53,257 nucleotides of DNA from Methanoperedens sp049303315 (GTDB lineage Archaea; Halobacteriota; Methanosarcinia; Methanosarcinales; Methanoperedenaceae): the NCBI GenBank assembly GCA_049303315.1, contig JBAQMZ010000050.1:1-53257 (forward strand), read 5' to 3'. Under the pieces are notes generated by a model, which made no database searches, was not told where the DNA came from, and saw only the letters and a list, made by a program, of their open reading frames with translations. Position numbers and translations under genes: made by a program. How positions within the stretch are numbered: the stretch's first letter is position 1; each line of letters begins with the position of its first letter. This document shows positions 1 to 8,396 of this stretch, piece after piece.

Positions 1-38
1 TCACATAATTTTATGCATGTCACTTTAGCAATTTTTCG

Positions 39-102
39 GACGGGATAACAGGATTGACTGGATAAAATATTACAAAATCCAGTTCATCCTGTTAATCCTG
101 TC
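39..102. repeat. Imperfect inverted repeat, ~25-nt arms
   Basis: The arm at 39-63 and the arm at 77-102 are near-perfect reverse complements (shared core AACAGGAT..ACTGGAT), separated by an AT-rich loop of about 13 nt. Each arm is itself built of short GGAT-ending units spaced 9-10 nt apart, the same style as the repeat at 16632-16716. It lies in the gap before the sulfite reductase-like gene. It could form a long RNA hairpin and may terminate transcription of whatever lies upstream of the window; that role is inferred. The rest of 1-229 holds AT-rich TATA-like stretches (around 163-173 and 195-204) but no gene. Confidence 0.7.
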
Positions 103-229
103 AGATTTGGTTATTTATGAACTTGACCATATTTATTAACAAATATTGCCGCATCCATCAGGTATATTTAAACCCCAATTAGTTAAGCACCTCATATTTA
201 AATATCATTCTGAATATCATGGTGAATTA

Positions 230-1087
230 ATGACCTTGGAAAAACTCGACGTATCGACCTTAAAAAAATCCGGTTACATGAAGCAGAAGCAAAAAGACCT
301 GTTCGTGGTCAGGCTTCGCATGCCGTGCGGCAATGTTACCTGTGAGCAGCTTGCGGGAATCAGCCGGATAGCCAGGAAATACGGCACAGGCTATATTCAT
401 ATCACTACGCGCCAGGGGATACAGATTCCCAATGTGGACATACATAATCTGGATGCGATAACAAAAGAGCTTGAAGACAACGGCACACCGCCCGGCTCTT
501 GCGGTCCGCGTGTGCGTAATATCATTTCATGCCCTGGAAATCTCGAATGTAATTACGGCATCATAGACACCTACGGCCTTGCGGGAATACTGGATAAGGA
601 ATTCTTCGGCGAGGATATGCCTGTGAAAATAAAGTTCGCGGTTACAGGATGCCCGAACGCCTGCGCCAAGCCGCAGGAGAACGACCTCGGCGTGATGGGG
701 ATACTCAAGCCCGCCATCTATACCGAAGATTGTACAGGATGCGGAACATGCACGTTCATGTGCCCCGAGAAAGCCATCGTCGTGGAGGATGATAAAGCAA
801 AAATCATCTGGGACAAATGCAACCTGTGCGGCGCCTGTGTGGGAACATGCCCGTCAGATCTTATTAACGAGGAATGGAAAGGCTATAGATTATTTGTCGG
901 CGGAAAGATAGGAAAACACCCAAAGCTCGGAGTAGAATTGACCGACGCAAAGTCCTCGGAGGAAGCAGTCGCCATATTCAGGAAGATAATCAACTGGTCA
1001 AAGAAAAATACCAACATCGGCGAGAGGTTCGGGGACTGCCTTGACCGCGTGGGATTTGAAAAATTCAAGGAACAGATATTAGGATAG
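230..1087 (+). CDS. Siroheme sulfite/nitrite reductase-like protein with ferredoxin domain
   Basis: A 285-aa protein with a half-length nitrite/sulfite reductase core fused to a 2x[4Fe-4S] ferredoxin domain. The siroheme/[4Fe-4S] ligands are C101-x5-C107 and C141-x3-C145 (GCPNAC). The ferredoxin motifs are C168/171/174/178 and C197/200/203/207. This layout matches the small archaeal 'dissimilatory sulfite reductase-like' proteins of methanogens, much shorter than F420-dependent Fsr. APS reductase and ATP sulfurylase follow, so six-electron reduction of sulfite to sulfide in assimilation is the likely job; nitrite cannot be excluded. Start chosen at ATG 230, preceded by GGTGA at 221; an upstream in-frame TTG at 146 would add 28 unconserved-looking residues. 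Stop is TAG. Confidence 0.85.
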   Translation: MTLEKLDVSTLKKSGYMKQKQKDLFVVRLRMPCGNVTCEQLAGISRIARKYGTGYIHITTRQGIQIPNVDIHNLDAITKELEDNGTPPGSCGPRVRNIISCPGNLECNYGIIDTYGLAGILDKEFFGEDMPVKIKFAVTGCPNACAKPQENDLGVMGILKPAIYTEDCTGCGTCTFMCPEKAIVVEDDKAKIIWDKCNLCGACVGTCPSDLINEEWKGYRLFVGGKIGKHPKLGVELTDAKSSEEAVAIFRKIINWSKKNTNIGERFGDCLDRVGFEKFKEQILG

Positions 1088-1108
1088 GCAAAAGGATAAG
1101 GATAATAA

Positions 1109-1828
1109 ATGTTAGAACAACTCAATATTGAAAATTTAGCAAAAGAATACGAGAATAAATCACCGCAGGAAATCCTGGAATTGGCGCTTGGGGTGTTCAA
1201 GAATATTGCAATCTCATTCAGCGGTGCAGAGGATGTGGTATTGATTGACATGGCGAAAAAGACAGGCAAAAACTTCAGGGTTTTTTCACTTGACACCGGG
1301 CGCCTCCATCCCGAGACTTACCAGTTCATTGAAGAGGTCAGGAATACCTACAACATCAATATCGAAGTGTTCTTTGCAAACCGGGATGCGACAGAAAAGC
1401 TTGTGAAGGAAAAAGGTTTATTCTCGTTCCGCAAAGACGGTCACAAGGAATGCTGCGACGCACGCAAGGTGGACCCGCTCAAGCGCGCCCTCAATACAGT
1501 GGACGCCTGGATAACCGGCCAGCGCAAAGACCAGAGTCCCGGAACAAGGGCGGCCGTACCCGTCATCCAGAAAGACCCGACATTCGGGACAGGCAAGCTC
1601 ATTAAATTCAACCCGCTTGCCAACTGGACTTCAAAGCAGGTATGGGATTACATCAGGGAGAACGACGTCCCTTACAACAAGCTGCATGAAAGGGGGTTTG
1701 TCAGCATCGGGTGCGAGCCGTGTACGAAAGCTGTGCTTCCCGGCCAGCATGAGCGTGAGGGACGCTGGTGGTGGGAGGATGCAACCAAGAAAGAGTGCGG
1801 ACTGCATGCGGGGAATGTGAGGAAGTAG
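1109..1828 (+). CDS. cysH: Phosphoadenylyl/adenylyl-sulfate (APS-type) reductase
   Basis: A 239-aa PP-loop enzyme that reduces activated sulfate to sulfite. The nucleotide loop is SFSGAEDV (residues 36-43). C115-C116 and C202-x2-C205 form the [4Fe-4S] site that marks APS reductases rather than PAPS-only enzymes. The catalytic cysteine is C230 in the ECGLH tail. Substrate contacts are visible in LDTGRLHPET and TGQRKDQSPGTR. It starts 21 nt after the sulfite reductase-like gene, so the two are probably co-transcribed. Full family length, TAG stop. The [4Fe-4S] signature argues that APS is the substrate and that no APS kinase is needed, which fits the absence of one here. Confidence 0.93.
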   Translation: MLEQLNIENLAKEYENKSPQEILELALGVFKNIAISFSGAEDVVLIDMAKKTGKNFRVFSLDTGRLHPETYQFIEEVRNTYNINIEVFFANRDATEKLVKEKGLFSFRKDGHKECCDARKVDPLKRALNTVDAWITGQRKDQSPGTRAAVPVIQKDPTFGTGKLIKFNPLANWTSKQVWDYIRENDVPYNKLHERGFVSIGCEPCTKAVLPGQHEREGRWWWEDATKKECGLHAGNVRK

Positions 1829-1906
1829 TTATTTGGTCACGTGGCATTAAAACAGCAGCCGAAGCCACTGAAATATGTTGAACGGCTGCTTGAGTCATGA
1901 AATGAT

Positions 1907-1978
1907 ATGATTGCATATCTGAAAAGCTTTGAGTGTAATAGAAGCACACAAACGCCCATAGAAATGTTGGAAGAATAA
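1907..1978 (+). other. Short coding-like remnant, function unknown
   Basis: The 154-nt gap after cysH contains a 23-codon open frame ending with ...IEMLEE and a TAA just before the next gene. It is preceded in another frame by a coding-like stretch (about 1840-1899, ...KPLKYVERLLES, stop TGA). Together they read like one short helical protein broken by a frameshift, but I do not recognise the family. The TAA lies four bases before the ATG of the next gene. This may be chance coding potential. Confidence 0.2.
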
Positions 1979-1982
1979 AGTT

Positions 1983-2480
1983 ATGCCTTTTACACCATTT
2001 CATTGGGGTCCAAGTTCTCTTATAGGATTACTTTTAATTAAAATTTTTGATTTCCCCGCTCTTCTTTTATCAAGCGTCTTGGTTGATATAGAGCCCGTTT
2101 TAGTTTTGTTTCTTAATTTGGATTATCCTCTTCATGGACCCGTGCATAGTTTCCTGGGTGGTTCGATAATAGCAATTTTAACTTCAATGATTGTGTATGC
2201 TTTGAAAAATAAAATCAAAATAATAATGTCTTTTTTCAGATTAGCTCAAGATTCATCATTTAATAAAATTTTAATGACTTCATTTTTCGGTGTTTATTTT
2301 CACATTTTACTTGATTCACCGTTGTACCGGGATATCAAACCATTTTATCCAATTGAAAGCAACATGTTCTATGGTTTATTTTCTTTGCAGCAAATTTATC
2401 TATTTTGCGTTCTGTCGTTATTAATTGCGATATTATTTTATTCATTTAAATTTTTGTTTGTCAAAGGGCAGCAAGATTAA
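1983..2480 (+). CDS. YdjM-like membrane-bound putative metal-dependent hydrolase
   Basis: A 165-aa integral membrane protein with four or five hydrophobic segments. The N-terminus MPFTPFHWGP, followed by DIEP near residue 36 and HGPVHSFLGG near residues 50-60, matches the YdjM/LexA-binding inner-membrane hydrolase family, in which His/Asp residues near the membrane are thought to bind metal. No substrate is known. It sits between cysH and sat on the same strand, but its base composition is more AT-rich than its neighbours and it has no clear role in sulfur metabolism, so it may be an insertion into the operon. Confidence 0.55.
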   Translation: MPFTPFHWGPSSLIGLLLIKIFDFPALLLSSVLVDIEPVLVLFLNLDYPLHGPVHSFLGGSIIAILTSMIVYALKNKIKIIMSFFRLAQDSSFNKILMTSFFGVYFHILLDSPLYRDIKPFYPIESNMFYGLFSLQQIYLFCVLSLLIAILFYSFKFLFVKGQQD

Positions 2481-2622
2481 ATGGATGAATCCTATTCCCC
2501 ACCTTTCGCCATATCATTAGATTCATAATTTCATATATCACTATCCCCTATACTTTCAATTTTGCCTCTTGAGAAACAATTATTTAACAAAAAGACGTTT
2601 GAGCGCAAAATCAGGGATAACA

Positions 2623-3759
2623 ATGACACAAATTAAACCTCATGGCGGAAAATTAATTAACAGGACATTAACTGAACAGAAACGGAAAAAGATTATCGAG
2701 CAGGCTTCTGAGTACCAGAGTGTACCCATCAGCACCGACATGATGAAAGACGTGGAGAACATTGCCTCAGGGCTGTTCAGTCCCCTTGAAGGTTTCAACT
2801 GCCGCGAGGAATATGAAAGCATCCTCTATAATAAACGCCTCTCAAACGGTCTCCCCTGGACGCTTCCGATAGTGCTTGATACCGACAACAGCGGCATAAA
2901 AGAAGGGGACGACATTCTCCTGAAAAATGGCGACCATATTGTGGCCATAATGCAGGTCGATGAAAAATACAGCTATGATAAAAGAGCCTATGCCGAGCAG
3001 GTTTTCGGGACAAACGACGCGGCTCACCCCGGAGTGGCAAAAACCTATTCCATGCATGATACGCTCATGGGCGGGAAAATAAGCCTGGTAAACGAATCAC
3101 AAACGCCGTATTATAAATATGCAATGAAGCCGGCAGAAACAAGGAACCTCTTCAAGGAGAAAGGCTGGGAGAAAATAGTAGGGTTCCAGACGCGAAATGT
3201 CGCGCACCTCGGTCATGAATACCTGCAGAAATCCGCGCTCACGATGGTGGACGGGCTTTTCATAAACCCCGTCATAGGCAAGAAAAAGAAAGGCGATTTC
3301 AGGGACGATGTTATTCTTGAAAGTTACGAGGTGCTTATCGATAATTATTATCCCAAAGACCGCGTCGTTCTTGGCATCTTCCAGACCGAAATGCGCTATG
3401 CAGGTCCGCGCGAGGCGATATTCCATGCAATCGTCCGAAAAAACTACGGGTGCACACATTTCATCATCGGCAGAGACCATGCCGGCGTGGGCAACTATTA
3501 TCACCCGTTTGCAGCTCAGGAAATCTTCAAGGAATTCCCGGATATCGGTATCGAACCCATGTTCTTCATGTCGTTTTTCTACTGCAACAAATGCGGCGGG
3601 ATAACCAATGACAAGGTATGCCCGCACAGCGACCGGATTGATTTTAGCGGGACGAAAATGAGGCAGATGATAGAAGCGGGGAAACGCCCCACGCCGGACC
3701 TGATGCGTCCTGAAGTGGCGGATGTTATATTGAAGTCGGGGAAACCTTTTGTGGAGTAG
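2623..3759 (+). CDS. sat: Sulfate adenylyltransferase (ATP sulfurylase)
   Basis: A 378-aa enzyme that makes APS from ATP and sulfate, the first step of sulfate activation. Visible motifs are QTRNVAHLGHE (the HxGH nucleotide-binding motif), GRDHAGVGNYY, and a cysteine/histidine cluster CNKCGG..CPH near the C-terminus, the zinc site of the Archaeoglobus/Allochromatium-type monofunctional enzyme. No APS kinase domain is fused. ATG 2623 was chosen because it gives the usual archaeal length; an in-frame TTG at 2569 would add 18 residues. Together with cysH and the sulfite reductase-like gene it completes a sulfate-to-sulfide route. TATA-like TTATTTAA lies at 2579-2586. Stop is TAG. Confidence 0.93.
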   Translation: MTQIKPHGGKLINRTLTEQKRKKIIEQASEYQSVPISTDMMKDVENIASGLFSPLEGFNCREEYESILYNKRLSNGLPWTLPIVLDTDNSGIKEGDDILLKNGDHIVAIMQVDEKYSYDKRAYAEQVFGTNDAAHPGVAKTYSMHDTLMGGKISLVNESQTPYYKYAMKPAETRNLFKEKGWEKIVGFQTRNVAHLGHEYLQKSALTMVDGLFINPVIGKKKKGDFRDDVILESYEVLIDNYYPKDRVVLGIFQTEMRYAGPREAIFHAIVRKNYGCTHFIIGRDHAGVGNYYHPFAAQEIFKEFPDIGIEPMFFMSFFYCNKCGGITNDKVCPHSDRIDFSGTKMRQMIEAGKRPTPDLMRPEVADVILKSGKPFVE

Positions 3760-3872
3760 TTGATTTACTGCCGCTTTACTCCAGCTACAAGGGCTTAACA
3801 AATTAGAAACCCTTAAAACCATTAAGAGAATCTTTAGAGAGATTTAGCTATGCCAGTAAGCTGGAATAAATT

Positions 3873-5684
3873 ATGCTCAGCAGAGAAAACCTCAACGGTA
3901 TTATAAAATCCCTCGGTCTTGTTTTCGGGGATATAGGAACAAGTCCGATATACACCCTTACAGTTATTTTTCTCTTTACAGAGCATACATTAGCCAACGT
4001 CCTGGGTATCCTCTCACTAATCATATGGACGCTTATTATTGTTGTAACAGTGGAATACGCATGGCTTGCCATGAGCCTCGGCCAGAAGGGTGAAGGGGGC
4101 ACCATTGTCCTGCGTGAAATACTTATCCCGATGTTAAAGTCGGGAAGAAGGGTCTCGTTTGTCATCCTGCTTTCCTTCATTGGCATATCCCTTCTTTTCG
4201 GCGATGGCGTTATCACTCCTGCTATAAGCATACTCAGCGCAGTCGAGGGTCTTGTCCTTATTCCCGGACTTGAAGGAACCTCGCCGGAAACGCTTGTTAT
4301 TATCGCAGCTATAATTGCAATAGCTCTATTTTCAATCCAGAAAAAGGGCACCGAAAAAATTGCATGGGCGTTCGGTCCTGTGATGGCGTTGTGGTTTTTA
4401 TCAATAGCGGCATCCGGTTTTGTTTCGATTCTCAATGTTCCGGCTGTATTAAATGCAATAAATCCCTACTATGCTTTTAAATTTCTAATAGAGAACGGTA
4501 TCGTTGGCTTCTTTGTGCTTTCCCAGGTTATCCTCTGCGCTACAGGCGGCGAGGCGTTATATGCTGACATGGGACAGCTTGGAAAGCTTCCTATCATCAG
4601 GGGCTGGTATTTTGTATTTTTTGCTCTTTTACTGAATTATCTCGGGCAGGGCGCCTTTATTATTCAACACCAGGATACGAAAAATGTGCTTTTCGAGATG
4701 GTATTCCAGCAGGCGCAGGTTCTTTACATACCATTTCTCATTCTCAGCATCTTTGCTACCATAATAGCCTCGCAGGCAATGATAAGCGGGATGTTTTCCA
4801 TAGTATATCAGGGGATTACAACCCGTGTCCTGCCCATGCTTAAGGTGGATTATACCTCCACCGAACTGCAGTCGCAGATATACATAGGAACAGCCAACTG
4901 GCTCCTGCTTGTTTCTGTTTTATTTATCATGTTTGATTTCAAAGAATCGCATCGTCTGGCAGCGGCATACGGTCTTGCAGTCACCGGAACCATGGCTCTT
5001 ACGGGTATTATGATGACGTGGATTTTTTATTTAAGGGGTAAAATGTCAAAATTCGCAATCGCACTGCTTGTGACATTTGTTGATATGGCATTCCTCCTGT
5101 CAAGTTTGCACAAGATACCATCCGGAGGCTACTGGTCAATCATCCTTGCTATCATTCCGTTCGGTATAATTATGATTTACACCACAGGGCAGAAAAAGCT
5201 TTACGGCGCACTTAAACCCATGGATTTAGATGTTTTCCTTGGAGAATATAGTAAATTATATTCAAGTATAAATAAAATCAAAGGAACAGCGCTTTTCTTT
5301 GCGAGAGATATAACAAAGATTCCACCATATATTGCTAATACGATGTTCGATAATAACATCGTTTATGAGGATAACATAATTGTTTCCATGATTAAATTAG
5401 ACAACCCTTTCGGGGTTGCCAGCTCTTTTAAGGAGACGCTTGCAGACGGCCTCCGGATTTTTGAGATAAAGATGGGGTATATGGAGATGATCGATGTCGA
5501 GAAGATATTGAAGGAATCTGGAATAGATGAAAAGACGATATTCTATGGTCTTGAAGACATTGTGACTGAAAATATCATCTGGAAGATTTATTCAACTATC
5601 AAGAAACTTACACCGGCATTCGTCCAGTTTTATAAACTTCCGCCCCACAAACTCCACGGCGTTCTTTCAAGGATAGAAATGTGA
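3873..5684 (+). CDS. kup: KUP/HAK family potassium uptake transporter
   Basis: A 603-aa membrane protein with about 12 transmembrane segments followed by a ~130-residue cytoplasmic tail. The N-terminal signature LGLVFGDIGTSPIYTL is diagnostic of KUP, and GEGGTIVLRE and LLFGDGVITPAISILSAVEG follow as expected. It imports K+ by proton symport. It stands alone between sat and a surface-protein gene, with a ~110-nt gap on the 5' side. Two further potassium-related genes (31705-33376) are elsewhere in the window. Confidence 0.93.
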   Translation: MLSRENLNGIIKSLGLVFGDIGTSPIYTLTVIFLFTEHTLANVLGILSLIIWTLIIVVTVEYAWLAMSLGQKGEGGTIVLREILIPMLKSGRRVSFVILLSFIGISLLFGDGVITPAISILSAVEGLVLIPGLEGTSPETLVIIAAIIAIALFSIQKKGTEKIAWAFGPVMALWFLSIAASGFVSILNVPAVLNAINPYYAFKFLIENGIVGFFVLSQVILCATGGEALYADMGQLGKLPIIRGWYFVFFALLLNYLGQGAFIIQHQDTKNVLFEMVFQQAQVLYIPFLILSIFATIIASQAMISGMFSIVYQGITTRVLPMLKVDYTSTELQSQIYIGTANWLLLVSVLFIMFDFKESHRLAAAYGLAVTGTMALTGIMMTWIFYLRGKMSKFAIALLVTFVDMAFLLSSLHKIPSGGYWSIILAIIPFGIIMIYTTGQKKLYGALKPMDLDVFLGEYSKLYSSINKIKGTALFFARDITKIPPYIANTMFDNNIVYEDNIIVSMIKLDNPFGVASSFKETLADGLRIFEIKMGYMEMIDVEKILKESGIDEKTIFYGLEDIVTENIIWKIYSTIKKLTPAFVQFYKLPPHKLHGVLSRIEM

Positions 5685-5698
5685 ATTTTGTTCATAAG

Positions 5699-5710
5699 GC
5701 TTATATATAA
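5699..5710 (+). promoter_or_regulatory. TATA box for the CARDB protein-tubulin-like pair
   Basis: The sequence CTTATATATAATCG at about 5698-5711 is a strong archaeal TATA box. Transcription would start about 25 nt downstream, near 5730, only a few bases before ATG 5737, so the mRNA would be nearly leaderless. This is consistent with the lack of a Shine-Dalgarno sequence there. Confidence 0.5.
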
Positions 5711-5736
5711 TCGTATGTAAATATACTCCTTTGTTA

Positions 5737-6879
5737 ATGACTTATAAGTTGAAAAAAGGGGACCATTCGATAAGGAAACTTGCTTTTTTATTATTAATTT
5801 CATTAATGGCTTCAACAGTTGGAGGCGCATCGACGCAAACCTTCAATTTTTCAATGCAAAACAATACAGGTTTAAGTTTTGAAAGTGGTTCTTATATTAT
5901 AGAAGTTATTGAACTTGCACGGCCGGTTTATGTCAAAGTCAATCTTACCTCCGACGGGTCATCAAAAATTAAATATTTGTATGATAATGAACCAATCACA
6001 TTCAATGAAATCACGCTCACCTCATCTTCCATCACAGCTACAGAAGCCTTGATTAAAATAGGATTCCCTCAAGGGTGGAGTGCACCAAAAAAGTATCAAA
6101 TAGTCAGACCAGTTGGGATTCCTAATATCGTTTTGACAAAATCGGTAGATAAAACAAATATGAATGTCGGAGACGTTGTAAAATTAAAAATCAAAGTAGA
6201 AAATATAGGAAATGCGACAGCCTATAATGTGGCTTTAACTGAACAGCTTCCAAGCGGTTTTTCCAATGCTCCATATTCAACATTTCCGCCAGAGATAAAT
6301 GCTGAACTTGCTGCTGGAGATAGCCAGGAACTTAACTACGGATTGAAGGCTGTGGATTCAGGAACATTCACTATCGAACCTACGATCGTAAAATATGGTT
6401 CAAAAACGAGTAAATCAAATTCGCTGACAATTACAGTTGCTGAAGTTTTAAGGGAAAAATCCTACCTGACTACGGTTATCAGCCTTGATAAAATGAATGC
6501 CACCGTAGGTGAGCTAATAAAGGCTACCGTAAAAATCACCAACACGGGAAAAGCTACTGCAAAATCGGTACGCATAAAGGGTACAGCTCCACTGGGAATG
6601 GAGGCCATTGACGGAAATCTAATAAAGGATTATGAAAGCATAGGCCCTGCCGGCATAGAAGAATATCGATTCACCTTAAAGGCAAACGAAGCTGGTAATT
6701 ACACAATACATCTAATCACGGTTTACAATGACAATGAGGCTGGAGTACCCTCCGATTCCGAAACAATCACCGTAACAGAAAAACAAGGGAATTACCTGTA
6801 CTTTTTACTGCCGGTTATGATTTTCATATTAGGAATAGTATTATTTACAATTAAAAGACATAGGGAATATTCATATTAG
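5737..6879 (+). CDS. Secreted/anchored CARDB-type (COG1361-like) surface protein
   Basis: A 380-aa extracellular protein. It has a signal peptide (residues ~12-30, FLLLISLMASTVGG), an N-terminal beta domain, two tandem CARDB/DUF11-like beta-sandwich repeats (each beginning with a ..KxxDKTNMNVGDVVKLKIK or ..SLDKMNATVGELIKATVK strand and containing NIGNATA/NTGKATA), and a single C-terminal transmembrane helix followed by a short basic tail. Such proteins stay anchored in the membrane with the repeats outside. ATG 5737 is preferred over TTG 5731. The tubulin-like gene starts 9 nt after the stop, so the two are very likely co-expressed. Confidence 0.75.
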   Translation: MTYKLKKGDHSIRKLAFLLLISLMASTVGGASTQTFNFSMQNNTGLSFESGSYIIEVIELARPVYVKVNLTSDGSSKIKYLYDNEPITFNEITLTSSSITATEALIKIGFPQGWSAPKKYQIVRPVGIPNIVLTKSVDKTNMNVGDVVKLKIKVENIGNATAYNVALTEQLPSGFSNAPYSTFPPEINAELAAGDSQELNYGLKAVDSGTFTIEPTIVKYGSKTSKSNSLTITVAEVLREKSYLTTVISLDKMNATVGELIKATVKITNTGKATAKSVRIKGTAPLGMEAIDGNLIKDYESIGPAGIEEYRFTLKANEAGNYTIHLITVYNDNEAGVPSDSETITVTEKQGNYLYFLLPVMIFILGIVLFTIKRHREYSY

Positions 6880-6887
6880 AGGGTCAT

Positions 6888-7985
6888 ATGCTGAATGTAC
6901 TTATTATCGGAGTAGGGCAGTGCGGCAACAGGATTCTTGACGCAATAAACAAAGAAGCATTCGGTGGAAGCGTGCTCTCAAAATATTACGGCACGCAGAA
7001 GTTTACGAGCCGCGTTGAAACCCTTGCAATCAATACGGCTATGAATGACCTGAAAGAATTGAGATTTACCAGAGCAAAAGACAGGATACATGTGCCCTAT
7101 CTTCACGGGGTCGGGGCGAACAGGAACATCGGAAAACAATGTTTTGAAGATAATAAGGAACTGTTGCTCCGGTCGATAGAGGAACGCGGGGATTTTGATG
7201 TAGCATTTGTCATAGCGTCGTCTTCTGGCGGGACGGGTTCATCATTCACTCCCCTTTTGATTGAAGCCCTGAAAGAGCGATATAAATTCAGCGTTTACGG
7301 GATTATAGTGCTTCCATTCAGGGAGGAAGGGTCGATTTATCTTCAGAATTCGATTTTTTGCTTAAAAGAGATAATAGCTGGAAGTTCGGATGGCAATATT
7401 ATCGTGGACAACCAGTTCTTAAAACATCTGGGAAAGGATATAAAAAGCGCTTACGATGGGATAAACAGGACGGTTGCGCAGCGATTCCTGTTCCTTTTAA
7501 AGTCGCTTGACAGCGAGATGATGATGGTCACTGACCTTGGCGATTTCAAGACTGTTATGTCCACGGGTTCCAAGCTTGCGACAATGGGTTTCGGGGAAGG
7601 CGACAAGAACCTTTCCATCAAGGCCGTCATAAAACACAGTCTTTCTCATGCAGGGCTTCTTTTTGAGCTTGACCCTTATAAAGAAGCGAACAGGGCAATG
7701 ATAATCATAGAAGGGGATAAAAAGTATCTCAATATAAATGATATTACAACCGAAGTCGAGAAACTTTCAAGCGAGATAGGGCAGATATTCAAGGGAGTGC
7801 TTTTGCGCAATGGTGGAATGCCAAGGGTGCTTACTGTTTTGTCAATCGGCGCTTCTTCTGAATTGAATAAATTATTTACCATAGGGATTGACGCGGTCAG
7901 GAAAGAAAAGGAGAAGAAGGAGCAGGTAGCAGAACAAAACAGGGGGATAAAAGAAAAGCTTGAGGGGCTGGAGCCGCAGTATTAA
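6888..7985 (+). CDS. Divergent tubulin/FtsZ-superfamily GTPase
   Basis: A 365-aa protein with a Rossmann start IIGVGQCGNRI (the tubulin-type GQCGN loop) and a glycine-rich T4 signature SSSGGTGSSFTP in place of the usual GGGTGTG/GGGTGSG. Further downstream GIIVLPFREEGS and DNQFLK match tubulin/FtsZ core strands. It lacks the long C-terminal tail of FtsZ and is neither a canonical FtsZ1/FtsZ2 nor clearly CetZ. It may form or regulate cytoskeletal filaments; assembly is not evident from sequence. The C-terminus is a charged lysine/glutamate-rich helix. It is coupled to the upstream membrane-anchored CARDB protein, which could give it a membrane link. Confidence 0.75.
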   Translation: MLNVLIIGVGQCGNRILDAINKEAFGGSVLSKYYGTQKFTSRVETLAINTAMNDLKELRFTRAKDRIHVPYLHGVGANRNIGKQCFEDNKELLLRSIEERGDFDVAFVIASSSGGTGSSFTPLLIEALKERYKFSVYGIIVLPFREEGSIYLQNSIFCLKEIIAGSSDGNIIVDNQFLKHLGKDIKSAYDGINRTVAQRFLFLLKSLDSEMMMVTDLGDFKTVMSTGSKLATMGFGEGDKNLSIKAVIKHSLSHAGLLFELDPYKEANRAMIIIEGDKKYLNINDITTEVEKLSSEIGQIFKGVLLRNGGMPRVLTVLSIGASSELNKLFTIGIDAVRKEKEKKEQVAEQNRGIKEKLEGLEPQY

Positions 7986-8023
7986 GCGAAATATTCATAT
8001 CGTCGCAAGCAATATCAAACATC

Positions 8024-8260
8024 ATGGCAAAAGACAAGAAACTTGTGCAATCGCAGAATTGCAACGGATGCGGAATATGTGTAACGGTTTGCCCCACGAA
8101 TACGAAATTGGCAAAAGCGGAAGATTTTGATGTCAATACCGCAAAACTTGCGATTTCAGTATCCAATGGCGCTGCGGTTATAGATAACCTGGCGTGTATC
8201 GCCTGCGGGATATGCACCCGCAACTGCCCGGTTGGCTCACTGGCGATTGTTCCGGTTTGA
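8024..8260 (+). CDS. 2x[4Fe-4S] ferredoxin
   Basis: A 78-aa ferredoxin with two perfect cluster motifs, CNGCGICVTVCP (residues ~13-24) and CIACGICTRNCP (~58-69), separated by about 33 residues. The wide spacing resembles the small polyferredoxin-type subunits (FwdG-like) found with formylmethanofuran dehydrogenase in methanogens. No fwd/fmd genes are nearby, so the partner is unknown. It starts 38 nt after the tubulin-like gene and may share its transcript. Confidence 0.85.
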   Translation: MAKDKKLVQSQNCNGCGICVTVCPTNTKLAKAEDFDVNTAKLAISVSNGAAVIDNLACIACGICTRNCPVGSLAIVPV

Positions 8261-8296
8261 TTTTTTGATAGTTTTTCATTGAAATAACGAACCGCA

Positions 8297-8395
8297 GATG
8301 AACGCAAAACTTTATGAAAGTTTTATCAAACGAGGGGTATGCTTCGCATACCCCAACACTGCATAAACCGAAGTTTCGGTTTATGAACGCAGATT
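8297..8395. repeat. Three-hairpin repeat element
   Basis: Three perfect hairpins stand in a row: 8306-8313/8317-8324 (8-bp stem, loop ATG), 8334-8342/8346-8354 (9-bp stem, loop TTC) and 8363-8372/8375-8384 (10 bp, almost no loop). The block is bracketed by GATGAACGCA (8297) and TATGAACGCAGAT (8383). It reaches the start codon of the next gene. The last two hairpins recur, in the opposite order, at the right end of the window (53210-53257). Confidence 0.75.
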
Positions 8396-8396
8396 T

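Noticed and set aside
3097..3822. Minus-strand 241-codon open frame over sat
   Set aside because: Shadow of the ATP sulfurylase gene; no domain signal and it extends past the end of sat by chance.
8297..8395. CRISPR array or riboswitch upstream of the Sua5 gene
   Set aside because: The three hairpins have different sequences and no regular repeat-spacer spacing, and no ligand-type riboswitch core was recognised. A related pair occurs at the window end away from this gene.
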